64,000 bases of DNA from Tahibacter harae (GCF_024437735.1 NZ_JANFQO010000005.1:1-64000); one strand, 5' to 3'. Shown: positions 8,181 through 19,059, counted from the first letter of the stretch. The notes: generated by a model from the letters alone, not told the origin. Program-made: numbers and translations.

Positions 8181-8975
8181 ATGATGCCGGCGCTCGCTGC
8201 GCGCCTGCCCACGCTGGGACTGGCGCTGCAGCTCGCCCGCCGCGAGCTGCGCAACCGCTATCTGGGCAGTTTCAGCGGCGGCGCCTGGGCGCTGCTGCAG
8301 CCGCTGGTGCAGCTGGCGGTCTACGCCTTCGTATTCGGCTACGTGTTCCGCGCCCGCCTGCCGGGCGCGGATGCGCCGGGCTACGTGCCCTTTCTCGTGG
8401 TGGCGCTGTGGCCGTGGACGGCCTTTGCCGAGGCGCTGAGCCGCGCCACCACCGCGATTCCGGACAATGCCAGCCTGATCGGCAAGGTCGCCCTGCCGCG
8501 GGTGGCCCTGGTGATCGCGCCGGTGCTGGCCAGCTTCACCATCCACGGTGCCGGCTTCATCGGCCTGCTGCTGGTGCTGCTGCTGGCCGGCGCGGGCATC
8601 TCCCCGGCCGGGCTGCTGCTGATGCTGCCGGCGCTGCTGCTGCTGTTCCTGTTCGCGCTGGGCCTGGCTCTGCTGCTGTCCGCATTGCAAGTCTTCGTGC
8701 GCGATATCGCACCGGCCCTGCCGCAGCTGCTGATGCTGTGGATGTTCCTTTCCCCGGTGTTCTACGCGCGCAGCGCCATGCCGGAATTCGTGCAGCCCTG
8801 GTTCGATCTCAACCCCATGACCGGCGTGGTCGAATACCTGCGCCAGGTGCTGCTGGGCATGCCGCCGCCGGGACTGCGCGCGCTGGCCTGCAGCCTGCTC
8901 GCCGTGGCCCTGGCACTGTGGCTGGGCGGTTTCGCCTTCCGCCGCCTGCAGCGCCATTTCGAGGATTTCCTGTGA
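8181..8975 (+). CDS. wzm: ABC-2 polysaccharide exporter permease (Wzm-like)
   Basis: 264-aa inner-membrane permease with about six hydrophobic segments and the ABC2-membrane family pattern: amphipathic RRELRNRYLGSFSGGAWALL at the N-terminus and FLSPVFYA plus NPMTGVVEYLRQ in the last third. It would carry lipid-linked O-antigen or another polysaccharide across the inner membrane together with the ATPase encoded next. The start is not certain: ATG 8181 and 8184 are both possible, and a GTG lies 27 bp upstream; none has a strong Shine-Dalgarno sequence. Its stop overlaps the next start (GTGA), so the two are translationally coupled. Confidence 0.92.
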   Translation: MMPALAARLPTLGLALQLARRELRNRYLGSFSGGAWALLQPLVQLAVYAFVFGYVFRARLPGADAPGYVPFLVVALWPWTAFAEALSRATTAIPDNASLIGKVALPRVALVIAPVLASFTIHGAGFIGLLLVLLLAGAGISPAGLLLMLPALLLLFLFALGLALLLSALQVFVRDIAPALPQLLMLWMFLSPVFYARSAMPEFVQPWFDLNPMTGVVEYLRQVLLGMPPPGLRALACSLLAVALALWLGGFAFRRLQRHFEDFL

Positions 8976-10192
8976 GCGCCGACCTGCTGGTCCAGGCCAG
9001 CGGCCTGGGCAAGAGCTATCCGCGCGTATTCCGCCGCAGCGACCGCCTGCGTGCGCTGCTGGGCTTGCTGGCCGGACGCCAGACCGGCGAAGTCACGCCG
9101 GTGCTGCAGGACATCGACCTCAGCGTGCTGCGCGGCCAGTCGCTGGGCCTGATCGGCGACAACGGCGCCGGCAAGTCCACCTTGCTGAAGCTGCTGACCG
9201 GCGTGCTCACGCCCAGCCAGGGCAGCGTGCGCGTCAACGGCCGCATCGGCGCGCTGCTGGAACTGGGCGCCGGCTTCCATCCCGAATACAGCGGCCGCGA
9301 CAACATCGCCATGGCGGCGGCCCTGCAGGGCTTTTCCGCCGACGAACTGGCCGCGCGCCTGTCCGACATCATCGCCTTCGCCGACATCGGCCACTACATC
9401 GACGAGCCGGTCAAGCACTATTCCTCGGGCATGGTCGTGCGCCTGGGCTTCGCCATCGTCGCGGCGACCCGGCCGGACCTGCTCATCACCGACGAAGTAC
9501 TCGCCGTCGGCGACGAATCCTTCCAGAAGAAATGCGTGCGCTGGATGGAGGATTACCTGGCCCAGGGCGGCACCCTGATCCTGGTCTCGCACAGCATGTA
9601 CCACATCCAGAAACTGTGCCGGCAGGCGCTGTGGCTGCGCCAGGGCCGCATGCAGGCCTGCGGCGACGTGTACGAGGTGACCCAGGCCTACCTGGCCTAC
9701 CACGAGCGCAAGTCCGCCGGCGAAGGCCCGGCCGCGCGCGATCTCGACGCGGTGCGCGGGCTGGAATTCCACGTGCGCGGCATGCGCGTCAACGGCGAGG
9801 AAGCCGAGACCTTGACGCCGGTGGACCACGGCGCGCCGCTGACAGTCGAGGCCACCATCGCCTCCCGCGACGGCCGCGTGCCGGTGGTCAACATCGGCAT
9901 CGCCCGGGCCGACGGCACGCCGGTCTACGGCGTCAGCACCGACATGGACGGCGTGCAGCCCGCGCCGCTGGCCGACGGCGACTACCGCATCGTGCTGCAT
10001 TTCCCGGCGCTGCCGCTGCTGCCGGCCAGCTATACGATACGGGTCCATCCACTGGACACCGAAGGCATGCGCCTGTTCGACACCCTGGAACGGCTGCTCA
10101 CGGTGCGCGGGCGCAGTTCCGAGTCGGGACTGGTGCGGCTGGCCCACACCTGGGAACATGCCGCCCCCTTGGTCAGGCCCCGTCGCGAATGA
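8972..10192 (+). CDS. wzt: Polysaccharide ABC exporter ATPase with C-terminal substrate domain (Wzt-like)
   Basis: 406-aa ATPase starting at GTG within the wzm stop. The nucleotide-binding domain (~1-235) has Walker A GDNGAGKST (~63), a YSSGM signature (~150), Walker B LLITDEVLAVGDE (~168) and a His switch (LVSHS). A C-terminal beta-sandwich (~250-395; VNIGIARADGTPVYG) matches Wzt carbohydrate-binding domains. In known systems this domain recognises a terminal modification of the glycan, such as methylation. The next gene is a methyltransferase, so chain termination by methylation is a reasonable inference, as in O8/O9-type antigens. Confidence 0.95.
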   Translation: MSADLLVQASGLGKSYPRVFRRSDRLRALLGLLAGRQTGEVTPVLQDIDLSVLRGQSLGLIGDNGAGKSTLLKLLTGVLTPSQGSVRVNGRIGALLELGAGFHPEYSGRDNIAMAAALQGFSADELAARLSDIIAFADIGHYIDEPVKHYSSGMVVRLGFAIVAATRPDLLITDEVLAVGDESFQKKCVRWMEDYLAQGGTLILVSHSMYHIQKLCRQALWLRQGRMQACGDVYEVTQAYLAYHERKSAGEGPAARDLDAVRGLEFHVRGMRVNGEEAETLTPVDHGAPLTVEATIASRDGRVPVVNIGIARADGTPVYGVSTDMDGVQPAPLADGDYRIVLHFPALPLLPASYTIRVHPLDTEGMRLFDTLERLLTVRGRSSESGLVRLAHTWEHAAPLVRPRRE

Positions 10193-11121
10193 CTGGCAGC
10201 GTCCCCCTGGAGTTCACCGGCGAGCGCTTCACGCCCGAGTGCGTGCGCGAGATCTGGTACGAGCACTGGCATCGCTATGCCCTGGTACAGCCCTGGGCGC
10301 AGGGCCGGCGCGTGCTCGACGCCGCCTGCGGCGAGGGCTACGGCAGCGCGCTGCTGGCGCGCGGCGCGCAGTCGGTGCTGGGCCTGGACATTTCCCCGGC
10401 CGCCGTCGCCCATGCCCGGGCGCGCTATGCCGGCCTGCCCAACCTGCGCTACGAACAGGCCGATGCGACCCGCCTGCAATTGCCGGCCGGCGCCTTCGAC
10501 CTGGTCGTCTCCTTCGAGACCCTAGAACACGTCGAGGCCCAGGAAGCGCTGCTGGACGGTCTTTGCCAAGCCCTGGCCGACGACGGCCTGCTGGTGATTT
10601 CCTCGCCGGACAAGGCCACCTACGGCGAAGCCGCCGGCTTCCGCAACGAATTCCACGTGCGCGAGCTGTACCGGCACGAGTTCGAGCAGCTGCTGCGCGC
10701 GCGCTTCGCCCATGTGCGCCTGTATGCCCAGCGCCTGCTGTTCCAGTCGGCAATCTGGGCGCTGGATCCGCCCCCCGGCGCCGAGCCCGCGCACTACGCC
10801 ACGGCCGCCCTGGACGGCCAGGTCCAGCCGGGCCTGGACTACGCGCCGATGTACTACATCGCCGTGTGCTCGCGCCGGCCGCTGCCGCCGCTGCCGGCTT
10901 CGTCCTGGTTCGGCGACCGCGACGAAAGCGTCTATCAGCACTACAATCACGAAATCCGCAAGAACATGGCCGCGGGCGCGCGCATCGCGGAACTCGAGGC
11001 GCAAGTGGCCCAGCTGCAGCGCGAACAGGCTGCGGCGGCGGCACCGGTCCCGATGCCGGCGCCGGACGCGGCCCCCCCGGCGCAGCCCTGGTGGCGGCGC
11101 TGGCGGAGCAGGGGACGCTGA
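10189..11121 (+). CDS. SAM-dependent methyltransferase of the glycan cluster
   Basis: 310-aa class I methyltransferase. Motif I is VLDAACGEGYG (~42), the acidic end of strand 2 is VLGLDIS, and motif IV/post-IV is FDLVVSFETLEHV. Beyond the Rossmann domain come FRNEFHVREL and, at the C-terminus, a short coiled coil (ARIAELEAQVAQLQREQ, ~265-282) and a Pro/Ala linker ending in Trp/Arg. Coiled coils in terminating methyltransferases such as WbdD act as length rulers; the resemblance is only in layout. ATG overlaps the wzt stop by four bases, so this is one translational unit with the exporter. Confidence 0.88.
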   Translation: MTGSVPLEFTGERFTPECVREIWYEHWHRYALVQPWAQGRRVLDAACGEGYGSALLARGAQSVLGLDISPAAVAHARARYAGLPNLRYEQADATRLQLPAGAFDLVVSFETLEHVEAQEALLDGLCQALADDGLLVISSPDKATYGEAAGFRNEFHVRELYRHEFEQLLRARFAHVRLYAQRLLFQSAIWALDPPPGAEPAHYATAALDGQVQPGLDYAPMYYIAVCSRRPLPPLPASSWFGDRDESVYQHYNHEIRKNMAAGARIAELEAQVAQLQREQAAAAAPVPMPAPDAAPPAQPWWRRWRSRGR

Positions 11122-11223
11122 CATCATCCACGCGCGCCGGCAGCCGCCGGCACTGCGGCATTTTCCGAGACATCCCGCGCGGCAGCCGCACCGGCCGCCG
11201 GCGGGCAAAGGCGACAAGGCTTC

Positions 11224-13092
11224 ATGAGCAGCAATCTGCAGTACCAGTACACCTTCGACGCCACGCCCGCCGTGACGATTCCGCCGCTGCGGCCCAATCC
11301 GGCCACGCCGGTCTACGCCTCGGAGGACGCCGTGGTCGCCTCGCTGTCCAACAGCGAGTGCGTGTTCCAGGTCAAGCGCACCGGCGACGCCCATGTGATG
11401 ACCTTCCAGGTGCTGCAGGCGCTGGATCAGTGCCGGGAATTCCGCACCCTGGACGAACACGTCGCGCGCATCCAGAGCACCATCCCCGGCCTGGAACAGC
11501 AGCGCGAAGCCGTGACCCGCGTGCTCCAGAACCTGATCGAGCGCGACCTGCTCATCTCCGACGCGCGTTTCACCCAGCGCCTGACCGCCGCCGCGCCGCG
11601 TCCGCTGGAGCCGCTGCGCGCCATCTTCATCCGCGCCTGCGACCGCCCCGCCCAACTGGAACGCCTGCTGGCCACGGTCGGCGAATACGAGCGCCGCCAC
11701 CGTGCCGGCCGCCATTACGTGGTGCTGGACGACTCCAGCCTGGCCACCAACATCGACCGCCACCGCGACCTGCTGCGCGAATTCGCCCGCACCACCGGCT
11801 GCAAGGTCAGCTTCTTCGGCCCGGCCGAGCGCCAGCGCCTGGTCGAACGCTTCGCCAAGGCCGTGCCTGGCAGCACCGGCGTGCTGCAGCAGATGCTGCT
11901 GCCGGCCGCCGGCGCCAACCGCTTCGGCGGCGGCCGCAGCTGGAACCTGGCCCTGCTGCTCTCTGCCGGCGGCCGTTTCGTGCTGTTCGACGACGACCAG
12001 CGCCTGCCGCTGCGCCGCCACGAGCTGGCCCAGGGCGGGCTTGACCTGAACCCGACCCAGTCGCCGTTCGCGCGCTTCTACCGCAACATGGAAGAGGCCC
12101 TGGCTGCCGGCGAGGAAATCGCCGACGACCCGTTCGGCCTGCACCTGGATGTGTGCGGCCTGTCCATCGGCGAGCTGATCGCACGCAGCGAATTCGGCAT
12201 CAACCGCGAATCCCTGCGCGGCCTCAACCTGGCTCGCCTGGCGCACCTCAACAGCGACACCCGCGTACTGGTGACCCAGCAGGGCACCTACGGCAGCGCG
12301 CGCTCGGAAAGCGCCGCCTGGATCTACCACCTCGACGCCGCCGGCCGCGCCGATCTGTGCGCCAGCCGCGAAGCCTATCTGGCCAATGTCGAGGCCCAGT
12401 TCATCTGGCAGGGCACCAGCCGTGCGCGCCTTTCCACCATCTCCTGGTTCACGCCGTTCGCGTTCGACAACAGCGTGCTGCTGCCGTGTACCAACGCGGT
12501 GGGCCGCGGCGAGGATGCGCTGTTCTCCGCCGCCGCGCATTTCTGCCATCCGGATGCGCTTGCGCTGGAACTGCCGTTCGCGGTCGGCCATGTGCAGGAA
12601 CAGTCGCGGCGCCGTTCGCAGCGTTCGCTGCTGGCCAGCACGCCGCGCGTGAACCACTTCGCCACCGACTACATCCAGCGCCAGTTCGGCAGCTTCCTCG
12701 CCAGCGATCCGGCCCAGCGCCTGGAACTGCTGGCGAACATCTTCCGCGACCTGGCCGGCGCCAGCGAGATGGTGCGCATTACCCACCTGCGCGAATACCT
12801 CAACTACGTGCGCGCCGATGCGATCGAGCGCCTGCAGCAGCAGTTCGAGAGCGCCTCCGACGCGCCGGTGTTCTGGCAGGCTGACGTGCGCAGCATCATC
12901 GACGCCAACGGCCGCGCCCTGATCGCCAAGGCGCCGCCGCGCCTGGGCGACTGGGGCGACGATTTCGACAATGCGGCCTGCGCCCGCGCCCTGCGCGACG
13001 AACTGCAGGGCCTCGCGGCCAACTACAGCGCCTGGCCGGCGCTGTGGGAACGCGCGCGCGAACTCGGCGACAAGACCCTGGCCGGGGCCTGA
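11224..13092 (+). CDS. Glycosyltransferase-like protein with PqqD-like N-terminal domain
   Basis: 622-aa cytoplasmic protein with no signal peptide. Residues ~35-118 resemble a PqqD-type winged helix (MTFQVLQALDQC ... VLQNLIERDLLISD), the fold used as a peptide-recognition element in RiPP enzymes. From ~137 a GT-A-like domain begins (AIFIRACDRPAQLERLL, then HYVVLDDSS). It continues with RSWNLALLLSAGG and FVLFDDDQRLP, in which the DDD at ~255-257 would be the metal/nucleotide-sugar site, and RGEDALFSA near ~429. The C-terminal ~150 residues are helical. Assigning it as a glycosyltransferase rests on these motifs and on neighbours that build and export a glycan. The PqqD-like call is by pattern only. 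Confidence 0.65.
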   Translation: MSSNLQYQYTFDATPAVTIPPLRPNPATPVYASEDAVVASLSNSECVFQVKRTGDAHVMTFQVLQALDQCREFRTLDEHVARIQSTIPGLEQQREAVTRVLQNLIERDLLISDARFTQRLTAAAPRPLEPLRAIFIRACDRPAQLERLLATVGEYERRHRAGRHYVVLDDSSLATNIDRHRDLLREFARTTGCKVSFFGPAERQRLVERFAKAVPGSTGVLQQMLLPAAGANRFGGGRSWNLALLLSAGGRFVLFDDDQRLPLRRHELAQGGLDLNPTQSPFARFYRNMEEALAAGEEIADDPFGLHLDVCGLSIGELIARSEFGINRESLRGLNLARLAHLNSDTRVLVTQQGTYGSARSESAAWIYHLDAAGRADLCASREAYLANVEAQFIWQGTSRARLSTISWFTPFAFDNSVLLPCTNAVGRGEDALFSAAAHFCHPDALALELPFAVGHVQEQSRRRSQRSLLASTPRVNHFATDYIQRQFGSFLASDPAQRLELLANIFRDLAGASEMVRITHLREYLNYVRADAIERLQQQFESASDAPVFWQADVRSIIDANGRALIAKAPPRLGDWGDDFDNAACARALRDELQGLAANYSAWPALWERARELGDKTLAGA

Positions 13093-13102
13093 GCGGCCCG
13101 CC

Positions 13103-14002
13103 ATGCCGCTGGCCGGAACGACCAGCGTGATCATCGTCGCCGCCGACAGCGGCGACGGCCTGATTGCCGGCGCACGCCGGGTACTGGCGGCGGATGCGCC
13201 GCTGCAGCTCATCGTCAGCGACAACGCCAGCAGCGACGGCAGCATCGGACAGCTGCAGCGGGAATTCGGCGGCGACGCGCGGCTGCGCATCGTGCACAAC
13301 GGGAAAAATCTCGGCTTCGGCGCCGGCGTCAACCGCGCCGCCGCGCTGGCCGACGGCGATTGCCTGCTGGTACTCAATCCGGACTGCCTGATCGAGCACG
13401 ACACCCTCGCGCGCCTGCGCGGCCAGGCGCGCGCACCGCGCACCGGCGTGGTCGGCGTGCGCATACAGGATGGTGCCGGGGTGGACGAACCGGCCTCGCT
13501 GCGGCGGGATCCCACCCTGCGCCGCAGCCTGTGCAGCCTGCTGCGGCTGGACCGCTTCGCCGCGCGCTGGCCGGCCCTGGCCGGTGTGAACGTGGCGGCC
13601 GACGCGGTGCAGCGCGGCGAGGACGGCATTGCCGAGGCAATTTCCGGCGCGGTGATGCTGTTCCCGCGGGAAGCCTTCGACGCGGTCGGCGGCTTCGACG
13701 AAGACTTCTTCCTGCACTGCGAAGATCTCGACATCTGCCGCCGCCTGCGCGATGCCGGCTACGCCGTGCGCTATGCCGGCTCCATCCGCGTGCCGCACGG
13801 CAAGGGCGGTTCCAGCCGGCACCGGCCGGTGTTCGTCGCCTGGCACAAGCACCGCGGCATGTGGCTGTGGTTCCGCCGCCATGACCCGGCCGCGCGCAAT
13901 CCGCTGCTGCGCGTCCTGGTCCGGGCCGGCATCTGGACGCGCTTCGGCCTGTTGTTGCCGCTGTTGCTGTGGCGCAAATGGCACCATCGCCGCGGCGGCT
14001 GA
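13103..14002 (+). CDS. Family 2 glycosyltransferase (rhamnosyltransferase-like)
   Basis: 299-aa GT-A enzyme. Strand-1 and nucleotide motifs are SVIIVAADSG and IVSDNASSDGS, then NGKNLGFGAGVNRA, the metal-binding LNPDC (~92) and FFLHCEDLDICRRLRDAGY (~205-222), all typical of rhamnosyltransferase/WbbL-type family 2 enzymes. The C-terminal hydrophobic, basic tail (FGLLLPLLLWRKWHHRR) suggests membrane association. It starts 10 bp after the previous stop and closes the rightward half of the glycan cluster. Confidence 0.9.
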   Translation: MPLAGTTSVIIVAADSGDGLIAGARRVLAADAPLQLIVSDNASSDGSIGQLQREFGGDARLRIVHNGKNLGFGAGVNRAAALADGDCLLVLNPDCLIEHDTLARLRGQARAPRTGVVGVRIQDGAGVDEPASLRRDPTLRRSLCSLLRLDRFAARWPALAGVNVAADAVQRGEDGIAEAISGAVMLFPREAFDAVGGFDEDFFLHCEDLDICRRLRDAGYAVRYAGSIRVPHGKGGSSRHRPVFVAWHKHRGMWLWFRRHDPAARNPLLRVLVRAGIWTRFGLLLPLLLWRKWHHRRGG

Positions 14003-14060
14003 TTCGCGCGGGATGTTGCCGGGCCGGCTGATTTCAGGCCGGCAGGTTCCCGCGCCGGCG

Positions 14061-14729
14061 CTACCAGTGCTCGCCCAGCACCGCCGGCACATAGCGCGCG
14101 CCGCGTTCGCGCACCAGGCGCGAGTAGATCTGTCCGTCGGAGGCGGCGGAGCGGTCGTACCAGCCGCCGATCTCGCGCCATACCGTGGCCCTGGCCACCA
14201 GCTGCAGGCAGTCGATCAGGCCGGGCACGGTGGGAAAGCCGGCGTAGATCAGGCCGTGCTGCGGCCGGGCCGGGTCGCGGTAGATCGAGCCGCGTCCGCT
14301 GAAGTGCATGCCGCGCATCAGCACGGCGAAGATCAGGATATCCGGGTTCTCCAGCAGTTCCGGCGCGGGCGCCGGCGTCACCGGCTGGCGGCTCCAGTGG
14401 TCCAGCACTTCCAGCGCTTCCGGATAGAGCAGGTTGTCCGGGTTGAAGTGGACGATGTACTCGCCGCGGGCCTCGGCGATGCCCCGGTGGCGCAGCGAGT
14501 GGCCCCAGTCGTTGTGGCGCTGCCCGGCGATCTCGATGCGCAGGCGCTGCTCCAGGCCCAGGGCGGAAAGATCGGGCAGCGGCCGCGACAGCGGGCCGTC
14601 GTGGTACAGCAGGACCTCGAAATCGCCGAAGCGCTGCTGCGCCAGGCAGTCCAGGCCGCGCAGCAGCACGGCGTCGCTGATGCTGCCGTCGTAATGCGGC
14701 ACGATGATGCTGAAGCGCGGCGAACTCAT
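14061..14729 (-). CDS. Family 2 glycosyltransferase, short
   Basis: 222-aa GT-A-like protein beginning MSSPRFSIIVPHYDGS. It shows LLYHDGPLS, NDWGHSLRHRGIAEARGEY and the DxD-type motif HFNPDNLLYPEAL, then an acceptor half ending VPAVLGEHW. It ends facing the rightward cluster, with 58 bp between the convergent stops. Its ATG overlaps the stop of the gene upstream by four bases (ATGA), so the two are made together. Sugar and acceptor are unknown. Confidence 0.85.
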   Translation of the reverse strand: MSSPRFSIIVPHYDGSISDAVLLRGLDCLAQQRFGDFEVLLYHDGPLSRPLPDLSALGLEQRLRIEIAGQRHNDWGHSLRHRGIAEARGEYIVHFNPDNLLYPEALEVLDHWSRQPVTPAPAPELLENPDILIFAVLMRGMHFSGRGSIYRDPARPQHGLIYAGFPTVPGLIDCLQLVARATVWREIGGWYDRSAASDGQIYSRLVRERGARYVPAVLGEHW

Positions 14730-16072
14730 GTCGGGCATTCCTTGGCGGTGGCTGCCGGTGCGGCAGCGGCGACGCTGGCGCGCACCTGCTGTTCCAGCGT
14801 GGCGTCGGGCAGGGCGGTCCAGTGCGCCAGCCAGTCCTGGATAGGCACCAGTTCGGCGTCCTCGGCCAGGGCGAGCTGGCCCAGGCGCTGGGCCGGCGGC
14901 GTCTCGCTGTGCAGGGCGGGGAACTTGGCGGTGAATTTCCGCGCGAACTCCCAGTACACCGGGTTGTAGTCGCCCTTGGACTCGTGCAGCAGGCCCAGGT
15001 CCAGACACAGGCCGCAGCGGAAGCCGGCCTGGGCGGCGCGCCAGCTCAGGTCCAGGTCGTAGAAATGGAAGCCGTCGAAGGTCTGCGCGTCGAACGGCAG
15101 CTGTTCGAACACGCGGCGGTGGCCGGCGATGAACACCCCGTCCATCAGCAGCGCGCCGTCCACCGTCGCGCCCTGGCTGCCGAGCAGCAGCATCAGGCCG
15201 CGGCCGGCATCGTCGCGGTGGGCTACCCAGCAATGCGCATGCGGCGGCCCGGCCCAGCCCCAGGTCGGGCCGCTGGCGCGGGTGCCGCCGGCCACGCCCA
15301 GCAGTTCGTAGCGGGCCAGCCCGGCACGCAGGCGCGCGGGGAAGTCCTCGGCCAGCAGCAGGATGTCGTCGTGGCACAGCACCAGCAGCTCGCCGCGGCT
15401 GGCGGCCACGCCGCGGTTGTAGCCTTCGCACAGGGAGCGTGCGTCGTCGATCAGCACCAGTTCCCAGGGCTCGTCCGCCAGCAGCTGTTCCAGGCGTGCG
15501 CGCAGGCGGCCGATCTTGGCCGGCGTGATGCTGCAGACGACGAAGGAAATCAGCCCCGGCGCCAGCGCCGGCCGCGGCCGTGGCGGTGCGGATTCGCCGC
15601 GCTGCACCAGCTGCTGGGCGCACTGGGCCAGGCCCATCATGGCCTCGGCATGGTTGGGTTGCAGCCGCGCCGCGCGCAGCAGGGCGGCGGCGGCGGCCGG
15701 CCAGCGCTGTTCCCGGCCCAGGGCGATGCCGAGCTTGAACCAGCTGTCGCCGGCCGTGTTCGCCTGCGTCGTGGCCGCGAACAGGGCGCGGCAGGCCCCG
15801 GCCGTATCGCCCAGGCCCAGGCAGGCGCTGCCCAGCGCATGGCTGGCTTCGGGATTGCCGGGTTGCAGCTGCAGCGCGCGCTGCAGGGCATCAGCCGCCG
15901 CGGCGTAGCGGCCCTGCTGCAGCAGGGCGCTGCCGAGCAGGTGCAGCGGTTCAAAACGGCCGGGCGCGGCCGTCGCCACCTGCGCGGCCAGGGCGGCGGC
16001 GCCGGCGGCGTCGCCGCGGTTCCAGGCGGCCAGGGCGGCGCGCCATTGCTGGGCTTGCTGATGTTCGGGCAT
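14726..16072 (-). CDS. TPR-glycosyltransferase fusion protein A
   Basis: 448-aa protein. The first ~160 residues are Ala-rich TPR repeats (for example ALQRALQLQPGNPEASHALG). From ~190 a glycosyltransferase-like domain follows, with ISFVVCSITPAKIGRLRA, LIDDARSLCEGYNRGV, LLVLCHDDI, LLMDGVFIAGHR and [15 protein letters not shown]. The same ordered motifs occur in the protein encoded at 18076-19059, so the two are paralogues. The HDD motif is the likely metal/nucleotide site. TPR-plus-glycosyltransferase layouts are common in protein glycosylation and surface-glycan loci; the acceptor is not known. Confidence 0.85.
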   Translation of the reverse strand: MPEHQQAQQWRAALAAWNRGDAAGAAALAAQVATAAPGRFEPLHLLGSALLQQGRYAAAADALQRALQLQPGNPEASHALGSACLGLGDTAGACRALFAATTQANTAGDSWFKLGIALGREQRWPAAAAALLRAARLQPNHAEAMMGLAQCAQQLVQRGESAPPRPRPALAPGLISFVVCSITPAKIGRLRARLEQLLADEPWELVLIDDARSLCEGYNRGVAASRGELLVLCHDDILLLAEDFPARLRAGLARYELLGVAGGTRASGPTWGWAGPPHAHCWVAHRDDAGRGLMLLLGSQGATVDGALLMDGVFIAGHRRVFEQLPFDAQTFDGFHFYDLDLSWRAAQAGFRCGLCLDLGLLHESKGDYNPVYWEFARKFTAKFPALHSETPPAQRLGQLALAEDAELVPIQDWLAHWTALPDATLEQQVRASVAAAAPAATAKECPT

Positions 16073-16160
16073 CCGGATTCCCGCTCGGAGAAAAACCACG
16101 TATTGCGCCGTGCCTCCCGTCCCCAAGCGCGGGAGGCACGGACCGGGCTGTCCGCCGGCC

Positions 16161-17822
<1,662 letters not shown>

Positions 17823-18040
17823 TGGACTCGCTTCCGGAAGGCGGAAAAGTCCGCAATTATCCTCGATAAGCTCCCCGCGGGGCCAGCGCGCGGCCGGCAT
17901 ATGCAACGGACGCGCAATGCGCGGTGCGCCATCGCAGGCCGTGCGACGGCCGCGGCGCAGTATCTGTCTGCCGGCGTCGCCCAGGATGGGAGTCGCGGCC
18001 GGATTGGCCGGCGCCGGCACCACAGGACTGTTCAGGTCTG

Positions 18041-18071
18041 GCGCGGCTGCGCAAGCAGCCGCGCTTTTTTT
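18041..18071 (+). terminator. Intrinsic terminator on the strand opposite to both neighbours
   Basis: Perfect 10-bp stem GCGCGGCTGC / GCAGCCGCGC closed by a GCAA (GNRA) tetraloop and followed directly by seven T. The T tract is on the plus strand, while the genes on both sides run on the minus strand, where the hairpin is preceded by A7 and followed by no T tract. It therefore cannot be a normal terminator for either neighbour. Confidence 0.85.
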
Positions 18072-18075
18072 CGTC

Positions 18076-19059
18076 TCAGCCGGGTGCGGCCAGCCAGTGG
18101 CCTATCCAGTCGTGGATCGGTTCGGCCAGGCGCTCGTCGGCCAGCAGCAGGGTGCCCGGGCGGTAGGCCGGCGCCTCCCGGCGCGGCGCCAGTTCGGGGA
18201 ACTTGGCCAGGAATCGCCGGGCATAGCCTTCCCAGCTCGCGGCGAAATTGCCGCCGGAGGCATGCCACAGCAGCAGGTCCAGGGCGACGGCGCAGCGCAG
18301 GCCGGTGCGGTGGGCGCGCCAGCTCAGATCCAGGTCGTAGAAATGGAAGCCATCGAAGGTTTCCGCGTCGAAGCCCAGCTGCTCCAGCGCACCGCGGCGC
18401 GCCGCCAGGAATACGCCGTCCAGGCCCTGGGCTCCCGCGATCAGCGGCCCGCGGCTGCCGAGCAGGCCCAGCAGCCAGCCCTGGCCCTGGGGCTGGCCGA
18501 CCCAGGAATAGGTATGCGGCGGCCCGCTCCAGAACCATTTCGGGCCGTCCAGGCGGTCGCAGCCGGCCACGCCGATCAGGTCCTGTCCGGCCAGGTGACG
18601 ACGCAGGGTGGTGGCGAAGCGGCGGGTGAACAGGCCGATGTCGTCGTGGCAGAGCACGATCAGCTCGCCGCGGGCGCGGGCCAGGCCGCGCGCATAGCCC
18701 TCGTTGAGCGAGCGCGCATCGGCGATATGCACCAATTCCCAGTCCTCGCCGGCCAGTTCGCGCTCCAGGTCGCGGCGCAGCCGCGCCAAGCGCGCCGGTT
18801 CAATGCTGCAGACGATGACCGAGATGCGGCCGGCGGCGCGCTCGCCGTCGGGCTCCTGGCGCGGTGCCTGGCGTCCGGCGATGACCAGCCGGGCCGCACA
18901 TTCGAGCAGGCCCTGCGCCGCGACATGCTGCTGCGGATCGGCCCGCCAGGCCTCGCGCAGCCCGGCCGCCGCGCCCAGCCAGTCGCCGCGTCGGCCGGCA
19001 TCCAGGGCCTGTTGCAGCAGGCGGGCGGCGAGCTGTGGCTCGGAGGCGGATTCAGTCAT
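18076..19059 (-). CDS. TPR-glycosyltransferase-like protein B
   Basis: 327-aa paralogue of the protein encoded at 14726-16072, with a shorter N-terminal helical repeat region (~1-75). Shared motifs in order are [56 protein letters not shown] and [15 protein letters not shown]. Its start overlaps the stop of the upstream SPINDLY-like gene by eight bases. The duplicated pair now lies on either side of ettA. Substrate unknown. Confidence 0.83.
   Translation of the reverse strand: MTESASEPQLAARLLQQALDAGRRGDWLGAAAGLREAWRADPQQHVAAQGLLECAARLVIAGRQAPRQEPDGERAAGRISVIVCSIEPARLARLRRDLERELAGEDWELVHIADARSLNEGYARGLARARGELIVLCHDDIGLFTRRFATTLRRHLAGQDLIGVAGCDRLDGPKWFWSGPPHTYSWVGQPQGQGWLLGLLGSRGPLIAGAQGLDGVFLAARRGALEQLGFDAETFDGFHFYDLDLSWRAHRTGLRCAVALDLLLWHASGGNFAASWEGYARRFLAKFPELAPRREAPAYRPGTLLLADERLAEPIHDWIGHWLAAPG

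Noticed and set aside
7206-8957. 583-codon minus-strand frame opposite the PpiC and Wzm genes
   Set aside because: Gln/Arg/His-rich shadow of two well-supported genes; no start signal or domain.
10522-13734. 1070-codon open frame on the minus strand
   Set aside because: It runs antisense to the methyltransferase and two glycosyltransferase genes, has a low-complexity Arg/Ala/Gly/Gln composition and no family features; long antisense frames are expected at this GC content.
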